Shown here: positions 44,204 to 53,857 of the stretch, piece by piece
How positions within the stretch are numbered: the first letter of the stretch is position 1
How the letters are laid out: each line of letters begins with the position of its first letter
From: Cohnella zeiphila
GTDB taxonomy: Bacteria > Bacillota > Bacilli > Paenibacillales > Paenibacillaceae
Length of the DNA: 64,000 bases
Direction of reading: 5' to 3'
NCBI RefSeq assembly: GCF_014212055.1
Contig: NZ_JACJVO010000032.1
Span: 186,001 to 250,000, forward strand
Translations under genes and position numbers: made by a program
The notes under the pieces: model-generated
The model's database searches: none
Told to the model about the DNA's origin: nothing
The model's input: the letters and a program-made list of their open reading frames with translations, nothing else

Positions 44204-44860
44204 ATGTCCAATGAAGGCGGGGCCTATCTGGCCGGGCTTGGGGAAGAGCTGCGGCGGGAATGGCCGGACAACCGGACGGTCACGATCGTCTGCCACGGGC
44301 ACAGCGTGCCGGCCGGATATTTCGCGACGCCGGCCGTGCAGACGTTCGACGCTTATCCGCATTTGATGCACAGGGGACTCAAAGAACGCTACCCGAACGC
44401 GGTCCTGAACGTGACGGTGACAGCCATCGGCGGGGAGCATTCCGCGAGCGGGCACGAACGTTTCGAACGGGACGTCCTGTTGCTGCGGCCGGACGCGGTC
44501 ACGATCGATTACGGGCTGAACGACAGGGGGATCGGTCTGAAGGCGGCGGAAGACGCTTGGAGCGGCATGATCGAGGCGGCGCTGTCCCGCGGCATCCCGG
44601 TCGTGCTGCTCACGCCGACTCACGACAATAGCGGAACGGAGTCCGCGGATGCGGAACCATGGATTGCCTTGTGCGAGCACGCCGAGCAGATCAGGCGGCT
44701 GGCTCGCCGGTACCGGGTCGGACTGGCCGACAGCTTTGCCGCCTTCGAGTCGTACGTATCGGGCGCCGGAAATCTGTCGGACCTGCTGTCGTGGCCGAAC
44801 CATCCGAACCGCCGGGGACACGAGCTGGTCGCGGCGGAACTGCTGCGTCTGTTCGATTAG
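44204..44860 (+). CDS. SGNH/GDSL-type esterase
   Basis: This 218-residue hydrolase shows the SGNH residues: Ser in CHGHSVPAG (about residue 34), Gly in TAIGGEHS, Asn in DYGLND (about 105), and the Asp/His pair near the C-terminus in LSWPNHPNRRGH. It has no signal peptide. It is the first gene of the PL8 operon, behind a cre-containing promoter, so it probably removes acetyl or other ester groups from imported oligosaccharides, such as those freed from acylated glycans. The exact ester is unknown. Confidence 0.88.
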   Translation: MSNEGGAYLAGLGEELRREWPDNRTVTIVCHGHSVPAGYFATPAVQTFDAYPHLMHRGLKERYPNAVLNVTVTAIGGEHSASGHERFERDVLLLRPDAVTIDYGLNDRGIGLKAAEDAWSGMIEAALSRGIPVVLLTPTHDNSGTESADAEPWIALCEHAEQIRRLARRYRVGLADSFAAFESYVSGAGNLSDLLSWPNHPNRRGHELVAAELLRLFD

Positions 44861-44893
44861 CATCGCACCGGACTCGAAAGGAGGGGCTGCCGA

Positions 44894-47212
44894 GTGAGCG
44901 ACCGAGCGGAGGAAGAAGAGAGGAACGGGAAGAAAGAGCCGGTTCGCGGCGTGCTCGACCGTTATGACGAGCTGCGTCTGAGGTGGAGCGGCTTGCTGAC
45001 CGGGGGGACGGACTTCGATCCCCTCGTGCCGGAATTCGCAGGCATTATCGAGAGAATCACGGAGACGGCCGAAGCTTGGCGAACGTCGCTGCGAAGGGAG
45101 GAAGACTGCTCCTGCCTGTGGGACGACCTGAACGATTGGAGCAACACGGCCGCGCTGACCTCGAACTATACGCGCATCTGGCAGATGGCGTTGGCTTGCC
45201 GCACGTTCGGCTCGCCGCTGTACCGGCGTCCCGAATGGGAGCGCGACGTTATCGAGGCGCTGGACTGGATGCGCGCGAACCATTACTTTGCCGGCGCCGA
45301 GATGTACGGCAATTGGTGGGACTGGCACATCGGCGTGCCGATGAAGCTGCTGGACTGCATGACGCTGCTGTACGATCGCTTGAGCGAACGGCAGCGGGCC
45401 GATTATTTGGCGGCGATCGACCATTTCAAGCCGCATGTGGCGCCTACGGCAACGGGAGCCAACCGCGTCTGGGAGTGCCGGATTATCGCCGTGCGCGGGA
45501 TCGTCGGCAAGGACGGCGGGAAGCTTGCCGCAGCGCGGGACGAACTGCGGCCCGTGTTCCCTTACGCGGAGGAGAAGGACGGCTTCTACCGGGACGGCTC
45601 GTACATCCAGCACGACACGTTCGCCTATACGGGCGGATACGGCCAGAGCTTGCTGCAAGAATTGAGCAGCTTGATCGTCCTGCTCGACGGCTCGCCGTGG
45701 GAGATAGGGAAGGACGATCGGGAGCAGGCGTACCGGTGGATTTTCGACTCCTACGAGCCCTTAATGTACAAAGGCCTCATGATGGACATGGCGATGGGTC
45801 GGGTTGTCTCGCGGAAGGAGGAGCAGAACCACAATGTCGGGCACATCATCGTCAGCTCCGTCGTCAAGCTGTCGCAGGTTGCCGAGGGTTCCGACGCCGT
45901 CGCGCTGAAGAGCATGGCCAAGGAATGGATACGCGCCAACGAGTGGCTGAACTTCTATTCCGCGGCCGGCCTGAGCACGGCCGTCGCTGCGAAGCGAATC
46001 GAGAATGACGCGGACGTGCCGCCGAGAGGCGAGCTTCGCATGCACAAATCGTTCGCTCGGATGGCGCGGACGGTTCACCATCGGCCGGGATTCGCGTTCG
46101 CGATCAGCATGCATTCCGATCGGATCTCCAATTACGAGTCGATCAACCGGGAGCATTTGCGCGGATGGCATACGGCGGACGGCATGACGTATCTGTACAA
46201 CGGCGATCTCGGCCAATACGCCGACGCCTTCTGGCCGACCGTCGACAGCTTTCGTCTGCCGGGGACGACCGTGCTGCGAGGGACGGAAGTCCCCGCGAAC
46301 CGTCCAAGCGATCGGAGTTGGGCGGGAGGGACGGAGCTGCTGGGCGCATACGGCGCGGCAGGGATGGAGCTTCATCCTCCGGGCCAATCGCTCGCCGCCC
46401 GGAAGTCCTGGTTCCTGTTCGACGACGAGATCGCGGCGCTCGGCTCGGACATTTCCGCGGAAGAGCCGATCATGGCGGAGACGATCGTCGAGAACCGCAT
46501 GCTGAACCGAGAAGGGAACAACCGGCTGACGGTCGACGGCGAGCCGAAGCCGGATCGTGCGGGATGGTCCGAACGGATGGACGGCGCCCGATGGATGCAC
46601 CTGCAGGGCAGCGTCCCCGGGTCCGACATCGGCTACTTTTTCCCGGAACCGGCGACGGTGCATGGCTTTCGCGAATCCAGAAGCGGAAGATGGCACGACA
46701 TCAACCGCTTCGAGCCCGAAAGCGACCCTGCGCTGACGAGAGCTTATCTCGCCCTTTGGCTGGAGCATGGCGCCGCCCCGAGGCACGCGTCTTACGCTTA
46801 CGTGCTGCTGCCGAATCGTTCGGCCGACGAGACGGAGCGTTACGCCCAAGCGCCCGCCATCGAGGTGCTCGCCAACACCGCCGAGGTTCATGCCGTCCGG
46901 CATCGGAAGCTGCGCGTCACGGGCATGAACTGCTGGATCGACGGAGGCGCAGAAGCCGGCGGAATCCGGGCGGACCGGCCATCGTCCGTCTTGACGATAG
47001 AGCGGGAGGGGCGTCTGGACGTGGCGATCTCGGACCCGACGTTCCGCAAGGACGGGATCATCGGTCTCGAGATCGCCCGGGAAGCGGAAGCCGTTCTGTC
47101 CCGCGACCCGGCCATCTCCGTCCTGAGCCTCGCGCCCGTCATCCGGCTCGCCGTAGATGCGCGCGAGGCCGGCGGGCGGACGCTTGACATCTGCTTTTCT
47201 ACCGGCGGCTGA
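44894..47212 (+). CDS. Polysaccharide lyase family 8 protein, intracellular
   Basis: This 772-residue protein matches PL8 (hyaluronate, chondroitin AC and xanthan lyases). It has an alpha/alpha-toroid N-terminal domain (WDDLNDWSNTAALTSNYTRI, NWWDWHIGVPMKLLD) and beta-sandwich domains after about residue 380. Candidate catalytic residues are Asn190 (GANRVWEC), His240 and Tyr249 (QHDTFAYTGGY) and Arg303 (MGRVVSR). The nine-residue His-Tyr spacing equals that of Bacillus xanthan lyase. Most PL8 enzymes are secreted; this one has no signal peptide and starts at GTG 44894 after AAAGGAGGGG. It would therefore split imported uronic acid-containing oligosaccharides. The family assignment is firm; the substrate is not. 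Confidence 0.88.
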   Translation: MSDRAEEEERNGKKEPVRGVLDRYDELRLRWSGLLTGGTDFDPLVPEFAGIIERITETAEAWRTSLRREEDCSCLWDDLNDWSNTAALTSNYTRIWQMALACRTFGSPLYRRPEWERDVIEALDWMRANHYFAGAEMYGNWWDWHIGVPMKLLDCMTLLYDRLSERQRADYLAAIDHFKPHVAPTATGANRVWECRIIAVRGIVGKDGGKLAAARDELRPVFPYAEEKDGFYRDGSYIQHDTFAYTGGYGQSLLQELSSLIVLLDGSPWEIGKDDREQAYRWIFDSYEPLMYKGLMMDMAMGRVVSRKEEQNHNVGHIIVSSVVKLSQVAEGSDAVALKSMAKEWIRANEWLNFYSAAGLSTAVAAKRIENDADVPPRGELRMHKSFARMARTVHHRPGFAFAISMHSDRISNYESINREHLRGWHTADGMTYLYNGDLGQYADAFWPTVDSFRLPGTTVLRGTEVPANRPSDRSWAGGTELLGAYGAAGMELHPPGQSLAARKSWFLFDDEIAALGSDISAEEPIMAETIVENRMLNREGNNRLTVDGEPKPDRAGWSERMDGARWMHLQGSVPGSDIGYFFPEPATVHGFRESRSGRWHDINRFEPESDPALTRAYLALWLEHGAAPRHASYAYVLLPNRSADETERYAQAPAIEVLANTAEVHAVRHRKLRVTGMNCWIDGGAEAGGIRADRPSSVLTIEREGRLDVAISDPTFRKDGIIGLEIAREAEAVLSRDPAISVLSLAPVIRLAVDAREAGGRTLDICFSTGG

Positions 47213-47228
47213 CGCCGTTTCTCATCCG

Positions 47229-47266
47229 AATCCGGACGTTCCGACGAGGAGGCGTCCGGATTTTTC
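47229..47266 (+). terminator. Rho-independent terminator after the PL8 gene
   Basis: A perfect 10-bp stem AATCCGGACG (47229-47238 with 47253-47262) with a 14-base loop and T-run separates the lyase from the importer genes. Confidence 0.88.
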
Positions 47267-47390
47267 CTGTCCAGGGAGTGGAATCCTACTTCCGAACGGG
47301 GTCCCGACGGCCAAATATTGGCGATCGAATATAGCGCGATCGTGCGGGTAATCAGCGACTTTGTGAAATCCCCGGGACAGGTGCCCGATC

Positions 47391-47417
47391 TATAATGGAA
47401 ACATACAAACGCTTTCA
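47391..47417 (+). promoter_or_regulatory. Promoter with cre site for the fourth importer operon
   Basis: TATAAT (47391-47396) is followed by TACAAACGCTTTCA (47404-47417), a cre-like site that keeps the central CG and 12 of 14 consensus positions. No good -35 box is seen, suggesting activator dependence, for example on the AraC-type regulator at 55344. Confidence 0.65.
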
Positions 47418-47437
47418 TTTCGCAGGAGGTTACCCCA

Positions 47438-48391
47438 TTGGACTCCCTTCATCCATCGCTGCCCGCGCAGCCCAAACGATCCGGCTTTCAACGCTTGATG
47501 CGGAATCGCAGCCTGCTGCTCATGTGCTTGCCGGCGATCGTTTTTTTCCTGATCTTCGCGTATCTCCCGATGCCGGGGCTCTACCTGGCGTTTATCAACT
47601 ACAACTACACCGACGGCATCTTCCGCAGCCAATTCGTCGGCTTCGACAACTTCCGGTTCCTGGTCATCACCGGCGACCTGTGGCGGCTGACGTTCAATAC
47701 GATCGCCTATAATATCGCCTTCATCCTGCTTGGCAACGTGGTCCAGATCGCGGTCGCCATCCTGCTCAACGAGATGCGGGCGAAGTGGTTCAAGAAGACG
47801 GCGCAGACGCTCATGTTCCTGCCGTATTTTATCTCGGCGGTTCTGGTCGGCCTCATCGCCTACAACATTCTCAGCTACGATTACGGCGTGCTGAACAGCA
47901 TTCTGCAGTCGCTCGGCTTCGACAAGGCGAAGGTGTACTCGAACCCGAACGTGTGGCCTTTCATTATCGTCCTAACGTACTTGTGGCAGTCGACGGGATA
48001 TGGTTCGATCGTCTACTTCGCCGCCATCATGGGAATGGATCACGAGATGATCGAGGCGGCGCAGATCGACGGGGCCAACGCGTTCCAACGGATTCGGCAC
48101 ATTATCCTGCCGTGGCTCAAGCCGACGTTCGTCATCCTGCTGCTGTTCTCGCTCGGCGGCATTCTCCGGGGCAACTTCGGGCTGTTCTTCAATCTGGTGG
48201 GGGCGAGCAACTCGTCGCTTTTCCCGACGACGGACATTATCGAGACTTACGTCTTCCGGGCGCTGATGACCAACTTCAACTTCTCGATGGGCAGCGCGGT
48301 CAGCATGTATCAATCGGTGTTCGGGTTCCTCGTCGTCCTGACGGCCAACTGGCTGGTCAAGAAGGTCTCGCCGGACAATTCGCTATTCTAG
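47438..48391 (+). CDS. Sugar ABC transporter permease, LplB type
   Basis: This 317-residue permease has a short basic N-terminus, about six helices and the EAA loop EMIEAAQIDGANAFQRIRHIILP. The start is TTG 47438, seven bases after AGGAGGT. It is the first gene of the fourth importer operon, behind a CcpA-type promoter. It pairs with the YtcP-type permease at 48404 and the binding protein at 49410; no ATPase gene is present. Confidence 0.94.
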   Translation: MDSLHPSLPAQPKRSGFQRLMRNRSLLLMCLPAIVFFLIFAYLPMPGLYLAFINYNYTDGIFRSQFVGFDNFRFLVITGDLWRLTFNTIAYNIAFILLGNVVQIAVAILLNEMRAKWFKKTAQTLMFLPYFISAVLVGLIAYNILSYDYGVLNSILQSLGFDKAKVYSNPNVWPFIIVLTYLWQSTGYGSIVYFAAIMGMDHEMIEAAQIDGANAFQRIRHIILPWLKPTFVILLLFSLGGILRGNFGLFFNLVGASNSSLFPTTDIIETYVFRALMTNFNFSMGSAVSMYQSVFGFLVVLTANWLVKKVSPDNSLF

Positions 48392-48403
48392 GAGGGGTGC
48401 GCA

Positions 48404-49315
48404 GTGGAAAATAGCGTCAAAAACCGGCGAATCCGCATGGACGCGTCGGAGATCACGGTCAAAACCATCGGCTACACAGCCATCAGCCTGTTCGCGCTGA
48501 GCTGCCTGCTCCCGTTCCTGTTCGTGCTGGGCACTTCGCTGACAAGCGAATCCTCGGTGCAGAAGCACGGCTTCAATATTTGGCCCCGCGAGTTTAGCGG
48601 CTTCGCTTACAAGATCGTGTTCGAGAATCCGGGCCAGATCGTCGGCGCCTATGCCGTCACCATCGGGCTGACGGTCGTCGGCACGGCGGTCGGCTTGCTC
48701 ATCGTCGCCATGACGGGCTACGCCCTGCAGCGCCCCGACTTCGAATACCGCAACAAAGTGTCGTTCTTTATCTACTTTACGACGCTGTTTACCGGCGGAC
48801 TGGTGCCGTTCTACCTGCTTATTACACAGTACCTGCATCTCAAGGACAACTACCTGTCCGTGCTCCTTCCCGGTCTGATGACGCCGTTCCTGATCATCAT
48901 GATGAAGAGCTTCGTCCGTTCGATCCCGCACGCCATTACGGAATCGGCGAAGATCGACGGCGCCGGCGACTTCACCATCTTCCTCCGGCTCATTCTGCCG
49001 ATGACGACGCCGGCACTGGCCACGATCGGCCTGTTCCTGGCGCTCGGCTACTGGAACGAATGGTACCACTCGATGCTTTTCCTGTCTCCCGACGTGAAGT
49101 ACAGGCCCTTGCAGCTGTTCCTGTACAACGTCATTACAAGCTCGGACTTCATCAAAAATTCCGCGGCGATGTCCAACGTTCCGCTCCGCGACGTGCCGCT
49201 GGAGACGATGAAGATGGCGACCGCCATCGTCGCGACGGGCCCCGTCATGCTGTTCTACCCGCTCGTGCAGCGCTACTTCATCAAGGGCATTACGGTCGGC
49301 GCGGTCAAAGGGTGA
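48404..49315 (+). CDS. Sugar ABC transporter permease, YtcP type
   Basis: This 303-residue permease has about six helices, the EAA loop AITESAKIDGAGDFTIFLRLILP and the end KGITVGAVKG. The start is GTG 48404, behind AGGAGGGG, 12 bases after the previous stop. Together with 47438 it forms the membrane channel of the importer in the PL8/GH2/GH30 locus. Confidence 0.94.
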   Translation: MENSVKNRRIRMDASEITVKTIGYTAISLFALSCLLPFLFVLGTSLTSESSVQKHGFNIWPREFSGFAYKIVFENPGQIVGAYAVTIGLTVVGTAVGLLIVAMTGYALQRPDFEYRNKVSFFIYFTTLFTGGLVPFYLLITQYLHLKDNYLSVLLPGLMTPFLIIMMKSFVRSIPHAITESAKIDGAGDFTIFLRLILPMTTPALATIGLFLALGYWNEWYHSMLFLSPDVKYRPLQLFLYNVITSSDFIKNSAAMSNVPLRDVPLETMKMATAIVATGPVMLFYPLVQRYFIKGITVGAVKG

Positions 49316-49357
49316 TATGTGCAGGCGCTTGTTCCGGCCTGATCGCATATATACGGG

Positions 49358-49369
49358 CTCTCGCGAGAG
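49358..49369. other. Short perfect palindrome before the binding-protein gene
   Basis: CTCTCGCGAGAG is a 12-bp palindrome with one or two extra flanking pairs, between the permease stop and the binding-protein start. It could be an RNA processing hairpin, as at the other importer junctions, but here it is upstream of the binding protein. Confidence 0.35.
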
Positions 49370-49409
49370 AGTCCGAACCGGATTTATCCATACCTAAGGG
49401 GGTTTTACC

Positions 49410-51035
49410 GTGGTAAAGACCAAGAAAGCAGGAACGCTGCTGCTGGCATCCGCGTTGACGGTTGCGCTTGCGGCGTGCTCCGGCGGCAACAACAACGGCG
49501 GAAATTCGGCAAGCGGCAGCGCTACGGCGCCGGCAAGCGGCGCAAGCTCGGCATCGGCGTCGGCGGACGCGGGCAAGCCGGACACGTCCAAGTTCGTGAC
49601 GGTCAATTACGTCATTCTCGGCGACAAGCCGAAGAACGGCCAGTTCGAGAAAGTGCTCGCCAAAGTCAACGAGCTGCTGAAGGCCAAAGTGAACGCCCAG
49701 ATCGAGTGGAAATGGGTGGAGTGGGCCGACTGGCAGACGAAGTACAACCTGCTGCTGGCGTCCGGCGAACAGCTCGATCTGATCACCGTCGGCACCGACT
49801 GGCTCGATACGTGGAGCAACGCCCAGCGCGGCGCGTTCCTTCCTTTGAGCGATGACATGCTGAAAACATACGCTCCGCAGACCTACGCCAACGTGAAGCC
49901 GGAGGAATGGGCGCAGACCAAGTACGACGGCAAGGTCGTCATCCTCCCGGAGAATCAATTTACGCAATGGGTGAATCACGGCTTTATTTATCGCGGGGAT
50001 TGGGCGAAGGAAGCCGGCCTGCCCGATAAACTCACCAGTTGGGACGAGATCGAGAAGTATTTGCAATATATCAAGGATAACAAGCCGGACGTCGTCCCGT
50101 TCGATGTCGCGGCCGGCGGCAGCCTGAACATGATTTGGGACGGCTGGGACCAGTCGTTCACGAAAAATCTGCCGTTGCCGGTCACATCCGGGTTCCTGCC
50201 GATGTTCTACGCCAAGTCCTACGACGAGCCGTACACGGCGGTGTCCCCGATTTTCGACGATACGTTCATGAATTATGTGAAGAAGATGAAGGAATGGGCC
50301 GACAAAGGCTTCTGGCGCGAGGACGTGCTGAATAACAAGGTCGACATTACGACGCAGCTGGAAGCCGGCTTGACCGGTCTGATGAGCCACCATACTTCGC
50401 AATTCTCGGGGCTTCGCCCCACCATGGACAAGAAGCAGCCGGGCTCCGATCTGCAGTTCTTCCCGTTCGCGCGTCCGAACCAGAATCTGATGGCGACGTC
50501 GATCACGCACGGCGGCACCTCGATCGGCGCGCACAGCAAAAACCCGGAGCGCGCGCTCATGGTCTACGACCTGCTGCGCAACGACAAAGAGATTTACGAC
50601 CTGATCAACTACGGCATCGAAGGCACTCAGTACGAGATCAAGGACAACAAGCGCGTGCTTCCCGCCGGCTACGACGAGACGAGAGACGCGTTCTACTCCG
50701 ACTTCTGGGGCGGCCGCAACGACAAGCTGGAGATCCCGTCCGATCAGACGTGGGATAAGATCGACACGCTGTACCAGGAATACGATTCGTACAAGAAGCC
50801 CTATATTTACGGGCAGTTCGTCTTCGACAAATCGAAAGTCCAGGCGGAGCTGGCCGCGATCTCGCAGGTGTCGAGCCAGATGGGCCCGTCGCTGTCGTTC
50901 GGCCAGATGAAGGATCCGGAGAAAGCGGTGCAGGATTTCCGCGACAAGCTGAAGCAGGCCGGTTACGACAAGGTGATGGCCGAACTGCAAAGACAGCTTG
51001 ACGATTACAAAAAGCTGATCGAGAGCCAGCAGTAA
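49410..51035 (+). CDS. Sugar ABC transporter solute-binding lipoprotein
   Basis: This 541-residue binding protein has a signal peptide with lipobox LAACSG and an Asn/Gly/Ala/Ser-rich linker. The LplA-like body begins TVNYVILGDKPKNGQFEKV. The start is GTG 49410 after AAGGGGG. It delivers the oligosaccharide for the fourth importer. Its stop is only 12 bases before the GH2 gene, so transport and hydrolysis are produced together. Confidence 0.94.
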   Translation: MVKTKKAGTLLLASALTVALAACSGGNNNGGNSASGSATAPASGASSASASADAGKPDTSKFVTVNYVILGDKPKNGQFEKVLAKVNELLKAKVNAQIEWKWVEWADWQTKYNLLLASGEQLDLITVGTDWLDTWSNAQRGAFLPLSDDMLKTYAPQTYANVKPEEWAQTKYDGKVVILPENQFTQWVNHGFIYRGDWAKEAGLPDKLTSWDEIEKYLQYIKDNKPDVVPFDVAAGGSLNMIWDGWDQSFTKNLPLPVTSGFLPMFYAKSYDEPYTAVSPIFDDTFMNYVKKMKEWADKGFWREDVLNNKVDITTQLEAGLTGLMSHHTSQFSGLRPTMDKKQPGSDLQFFPFARPNQNLMATSITHGGTSIGAHSKNPERALMVYDLLRNDKEIYDLINYGIEGTQYEIKDNKRVLPAGYDETRDAFYSDFWGGRNDKLEIPSDQTWDKIDTLYQEYDSYKKPYIYGQFVFDKSKVQAELAAISQVSSQMGPSLSFGQMKDPEKAVQDFRDKLKQAGYDKVMAELQRQLDDYKKLIESQQ

Positions 51036-51047
51036 GGGGATTCGCCG

Positions 51048-53843
51048 ATGACGACGACCGCAGCGCCCGGTCGTTCCGTCCTCCCCCTCGAAGGCGTGTG
51101 GAGCTTCTCCCCGGATCCCGGCAGCGCCGGGGTCCGGGAGAAGTGGTACGCGCGGAAGCTGGAAGACGCGGTTCGTCTTCCGGGGACGACGGACGAGAAC
51201 GCCAAGGGCGAACGCAACGACAAGATCGAGACGAATCACTTGAGCCGAAAATGGACGTACGAAGGGCCGGCCTGGTACCAGACGGACGTGGACATTCCGC
51301 GGGAGTGGGCCGGCAAGCGGATCGTCTTCTTCATGGAACGCACGAAGAGCAGTACGGTCTGGGTCGACGAACGGCGGGCGGGGGAGGGCGACAGTTTGAC
51401 GACCCCTCATGAGTACGACCTGACTCCGTTCCTGACGCCCGGCAAGCACCGCCTCAGCGTTCGGATCGACAACGCGGACCATCCGTCCATCGGCGATCCG
51501 CACCAGATCAGCAACCATACGCAGACGAACTGGAACGGGATCGTCGGACGGATCGAGCTGCGGGCCACCGACCGTTTCTGGATCGACGATGCGCAGGTGT
51601 ACGCGGAGCCTCGGGAGAACCGGGTTCGCGTCCGGCTGCGCATCGGGAACGAGTCCGGAGCGGAGGCGGCGGGGCGGGTGACGCTGAGCTTTGCCGCCGC
51701 GAACGGCGATGGCGGCAGCGACGGCGGCATCCTCCCGGCCGAGCGGGAGATCGTCTGCGCCCGCGGGATGCAGACATTCGAGATCGACTGCGAGCTGAAG
51801 CCGGAGGAGGTCCGGCTCTGGGATGAGTTCCGCCCGCAGCTGTACCGGCTGACGGCGTCTTTATCCGCGCGTAGGGGAGGGGCGGCTTTTGCCGACGCGC
51901 TCGAGGCCGAATTCGGCGTCAGGGAATTCCGCGCCGAGGGCACCCAATTCGCGGCGAACGGCCGCACGGTCTTCCTGCGCGGAAAAAACGACGCCTGCGT
52001 GTTCCCGCTCACCGGCTACGCGCCGATGGACATGGAGGCGTGGACGCGCGTGTTCGAGATCGCCAAATCGTATGGAATCAATCATTACCGGTTCCATACG
52101 TGGTGCCCGCCGGAGGCGGCGTTCGCGGCGGCGGACCGGGCCGGCATCTACCTGCAGCCGGAGCTGCCGTTCTGGTACCCGCTGCTCGAACCTGGCGAAG
52201 AAGGGTATGATCCCGCCGTCAAGGCGTATTTGCTGCGGGAAGGCGAACGCATCCTCGCCGAATACGGCAACCATCCGTCGTTCGCGATGTTCGCGCTCGG
52301 CAACGAATTGATCGGCAGCCGCCGGGAGCTGATGGACCTGGTGAGGCGATTCCGGGAGTTCGACAGCAGACATCTATACGCGGAAGGTTCGAACAACAAT
52401 TACAGTACGCCCGATTGGGCGGAGGGCCAGGATTTCTGGGTGACGATGAGAACCGGCATCGGGGGCTTCCCGGTTCGCGGCTCGTTCGCGACGGCGAATC
52501 CGCCGCTCGGACACGTCCAGGTGAACGAACCGTCCGCGGCAATCGACTATCGGAGCAGCATCGAGCGCGTCCAAGGGCCCGTCGTCGGACACGAGATCGG
52601 CCAGTATCAGATCTATCCGAACTACCGGGAGATCGACAAGTATACGGGCGTGCTGGAGCCGCGCAATCTGCGGGAGTTCCGGGACCGGCTCGAGCGGGCC
52701 GGCATGGCGGATCAAGCCGACGGCTTCTTCCGCGCTTCGGGGGCGCTGGCGGTCGCCTGCTACCGCGAGGAGATCGAAGCGGCGCTGCGCACGCCGGGGT
52801 TCGGCGGGTTCCAGCTGCTGGACCTGCAGGATTTCCCGGGGCAGGGAACGGCGCTGGTCGGAATCCTGGACGCTTTCCTGGATTCCAAAGGGCTTATTGA
52901 ACCTTCGGAATGGCGGCAGTTCTGCGAGGCCACCGTCCTTCTGCTGACAATGGAGAAGTATGTATGGCATACGGGCGAGACGTTCAAGGCGTCGTTTAAG
53001 ATCGCGAATTACGGGGAATCGGCGGTCTCGGGCGCCGTTCCGGAGTGGGCGCTGCTGGACGAGAACGGCCGCGAGCTGGCGTCGGGAACGCTTCAGTCGC
53101 GGAACGTTCCTCAAGGGCAGCTTACAACGCTGGGATTGATCGAACTCGATCTGCGCAGCTTCACGGCGCCGGCCAAGCGGTTCGTGGAAATTCGCCTGAA
53201 AGGCACGAGTGCGAGCTTCCGCAACCGTTATCCGCTGTGGATCTATCCGGACCGTCCGGGCGAGTGGTCGGCGGAAGGCGTGCACGTTCGCCGGAAGCTG
53301 GACCGGGCGGCGCTCGATCTGCTCCGGCAGGGCGAGAAGGTCCTCCTGCTGCCGGAACGGAACGCGATCCGGGAACGGGTGGAAGGGACGTTCGCCTCCG
53401 ATTTCTGGAACTATTCGATGTTCAAGTCGATCGCCGAAGCGGAGCGGATGCCGGTCGCGCCCGGCACGCTCGGCATCCTTTGCGACCCGGCGCATCCGGC
53501 GCTCGCCGATTTTCCGACCGATTCGCACGCCGACTGGCAGTGGGGGCGGCTGCTTCCGTTCGCGCCTTCCGTCATTCTGGACCGCGCGCCGGCGGGGTAC
53601 CGCCCGATCGTCCAGACGATCGACAACTTCGGGCGGAACCATAAATTGGGCGTCCTGTTCGAAGGCAAGGCCGGCCCCGGAAAGCTGCTCGTCTGCACGA
53701 TCGATCTCCCGGCGCTGCGCAACAAGCCGGAGGCGAAGCAGCTGATGGCCAGCCTGCTCCGCTACGCGCAGTCCGACCGGTTCGATCCCCGGACGGAGTG
53801 GACCGAAGACCTGCTCGGCGAATGGTTCGCCGGCAGCCGATAG
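51048..53843 (+). CDS. GH2-type glycoside hydrolase
   Basis: This 931-residue enzyme has a GH2 sugar-binding domain first (about 10-175: PLEGVWSF, GTTDENAKG, WYQTDVDIP, NWNGIVGRIEL), then an immunoglobulin-like domain, and a TIM barrel with acid/base Glu420 (FALGNELIG) and nucleophile candidate Glu516 (GHEIGQY). Such GH2 proteins include beta-galactosidase and beta-glucuronidase-like groups. The sugar cannot be fixed from the sequence. There is no signal peptide, so it works inside the cell. It resembles the GH2 protein at 56332 in all these motifs, indicating ancient duplication within the locus. Confidence 0.88.
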   Translation: MTTTAAPGRSVLPLEGVWSFSPDPGSAGVREKWYARKLEDAVRLPGTTDENAKGERNDKIETNHLSRKWTYEGPAWYQTDVDIPREWAGKRIVFFMERTKSSTVWVDERRAGEGDSLTTPHEYDLTPFLTPGKHRLSVRIDNADHPSIGDPHQISNHTQTNWNGIVGRIELRATDRFWIDDAQVYAEPRENRVRVRLRIGNESGAEAAGRVTLSFAAANGDGGSDGGILPAEREIVCARGMQTFEIDCELKPEEVRLWDEFRPQLYRLTASLSARRGGAAFADALEAEFGVREFRAEGTQFAANGRTVFLRGKNDACVFPLTGYAPMDMEAWTRVFEIAKSYGINHYRFHTWCPPEAAFAAADRAGIYLQPELPFWYPLLEPGEEGYDPAVKAYLLREGERILAEYGNHPSFAMFALGNELIGSRRELMDLVRRFREFDSRHLYAEGSNNNYSTPDWAEGQDFWVTMRTGIGGFPVRGSFATANPPLGHVQVNEPSAAIDYRSSIERVQGPVVGHEIGQYQIYPNYREIDKYTGVLEPRNLREFRDRLERAGMADQADGFFRASGALAVACYREEIEAALRTPGFGGFQLLDLQDFPGQGTALVGILDAFLDSKGLIEPSEWRQFCEATVLLLTMEKYVWHTGETFKASFKIANYGESAVSGAVPEWALLDENGRELASGTLQSRNVPQGQLTTLGLIELDLRSFTAPAKRFVEIRLKGTSASFRNRYPLWIYPDRPGEWSAEGVHVRRKLDRAALDLLRQGEKVLLLPERNAIRERVEGTFASDFWNYSMFKSIAEAERMPVAPGTLGILCDPAHPALADFPTDSHADWQWGRLLPFAPSVILDRAPAGYRPIVQTIDNFGRNHKLGVLFEGKAGPGKLLVCTIDLPALRNKPEAKQLMASLLRYAQSDRFDPRTEWTEDLLGEWFAGSR

Positions 53844-53857
53844 GAGGCGAGCGTACG

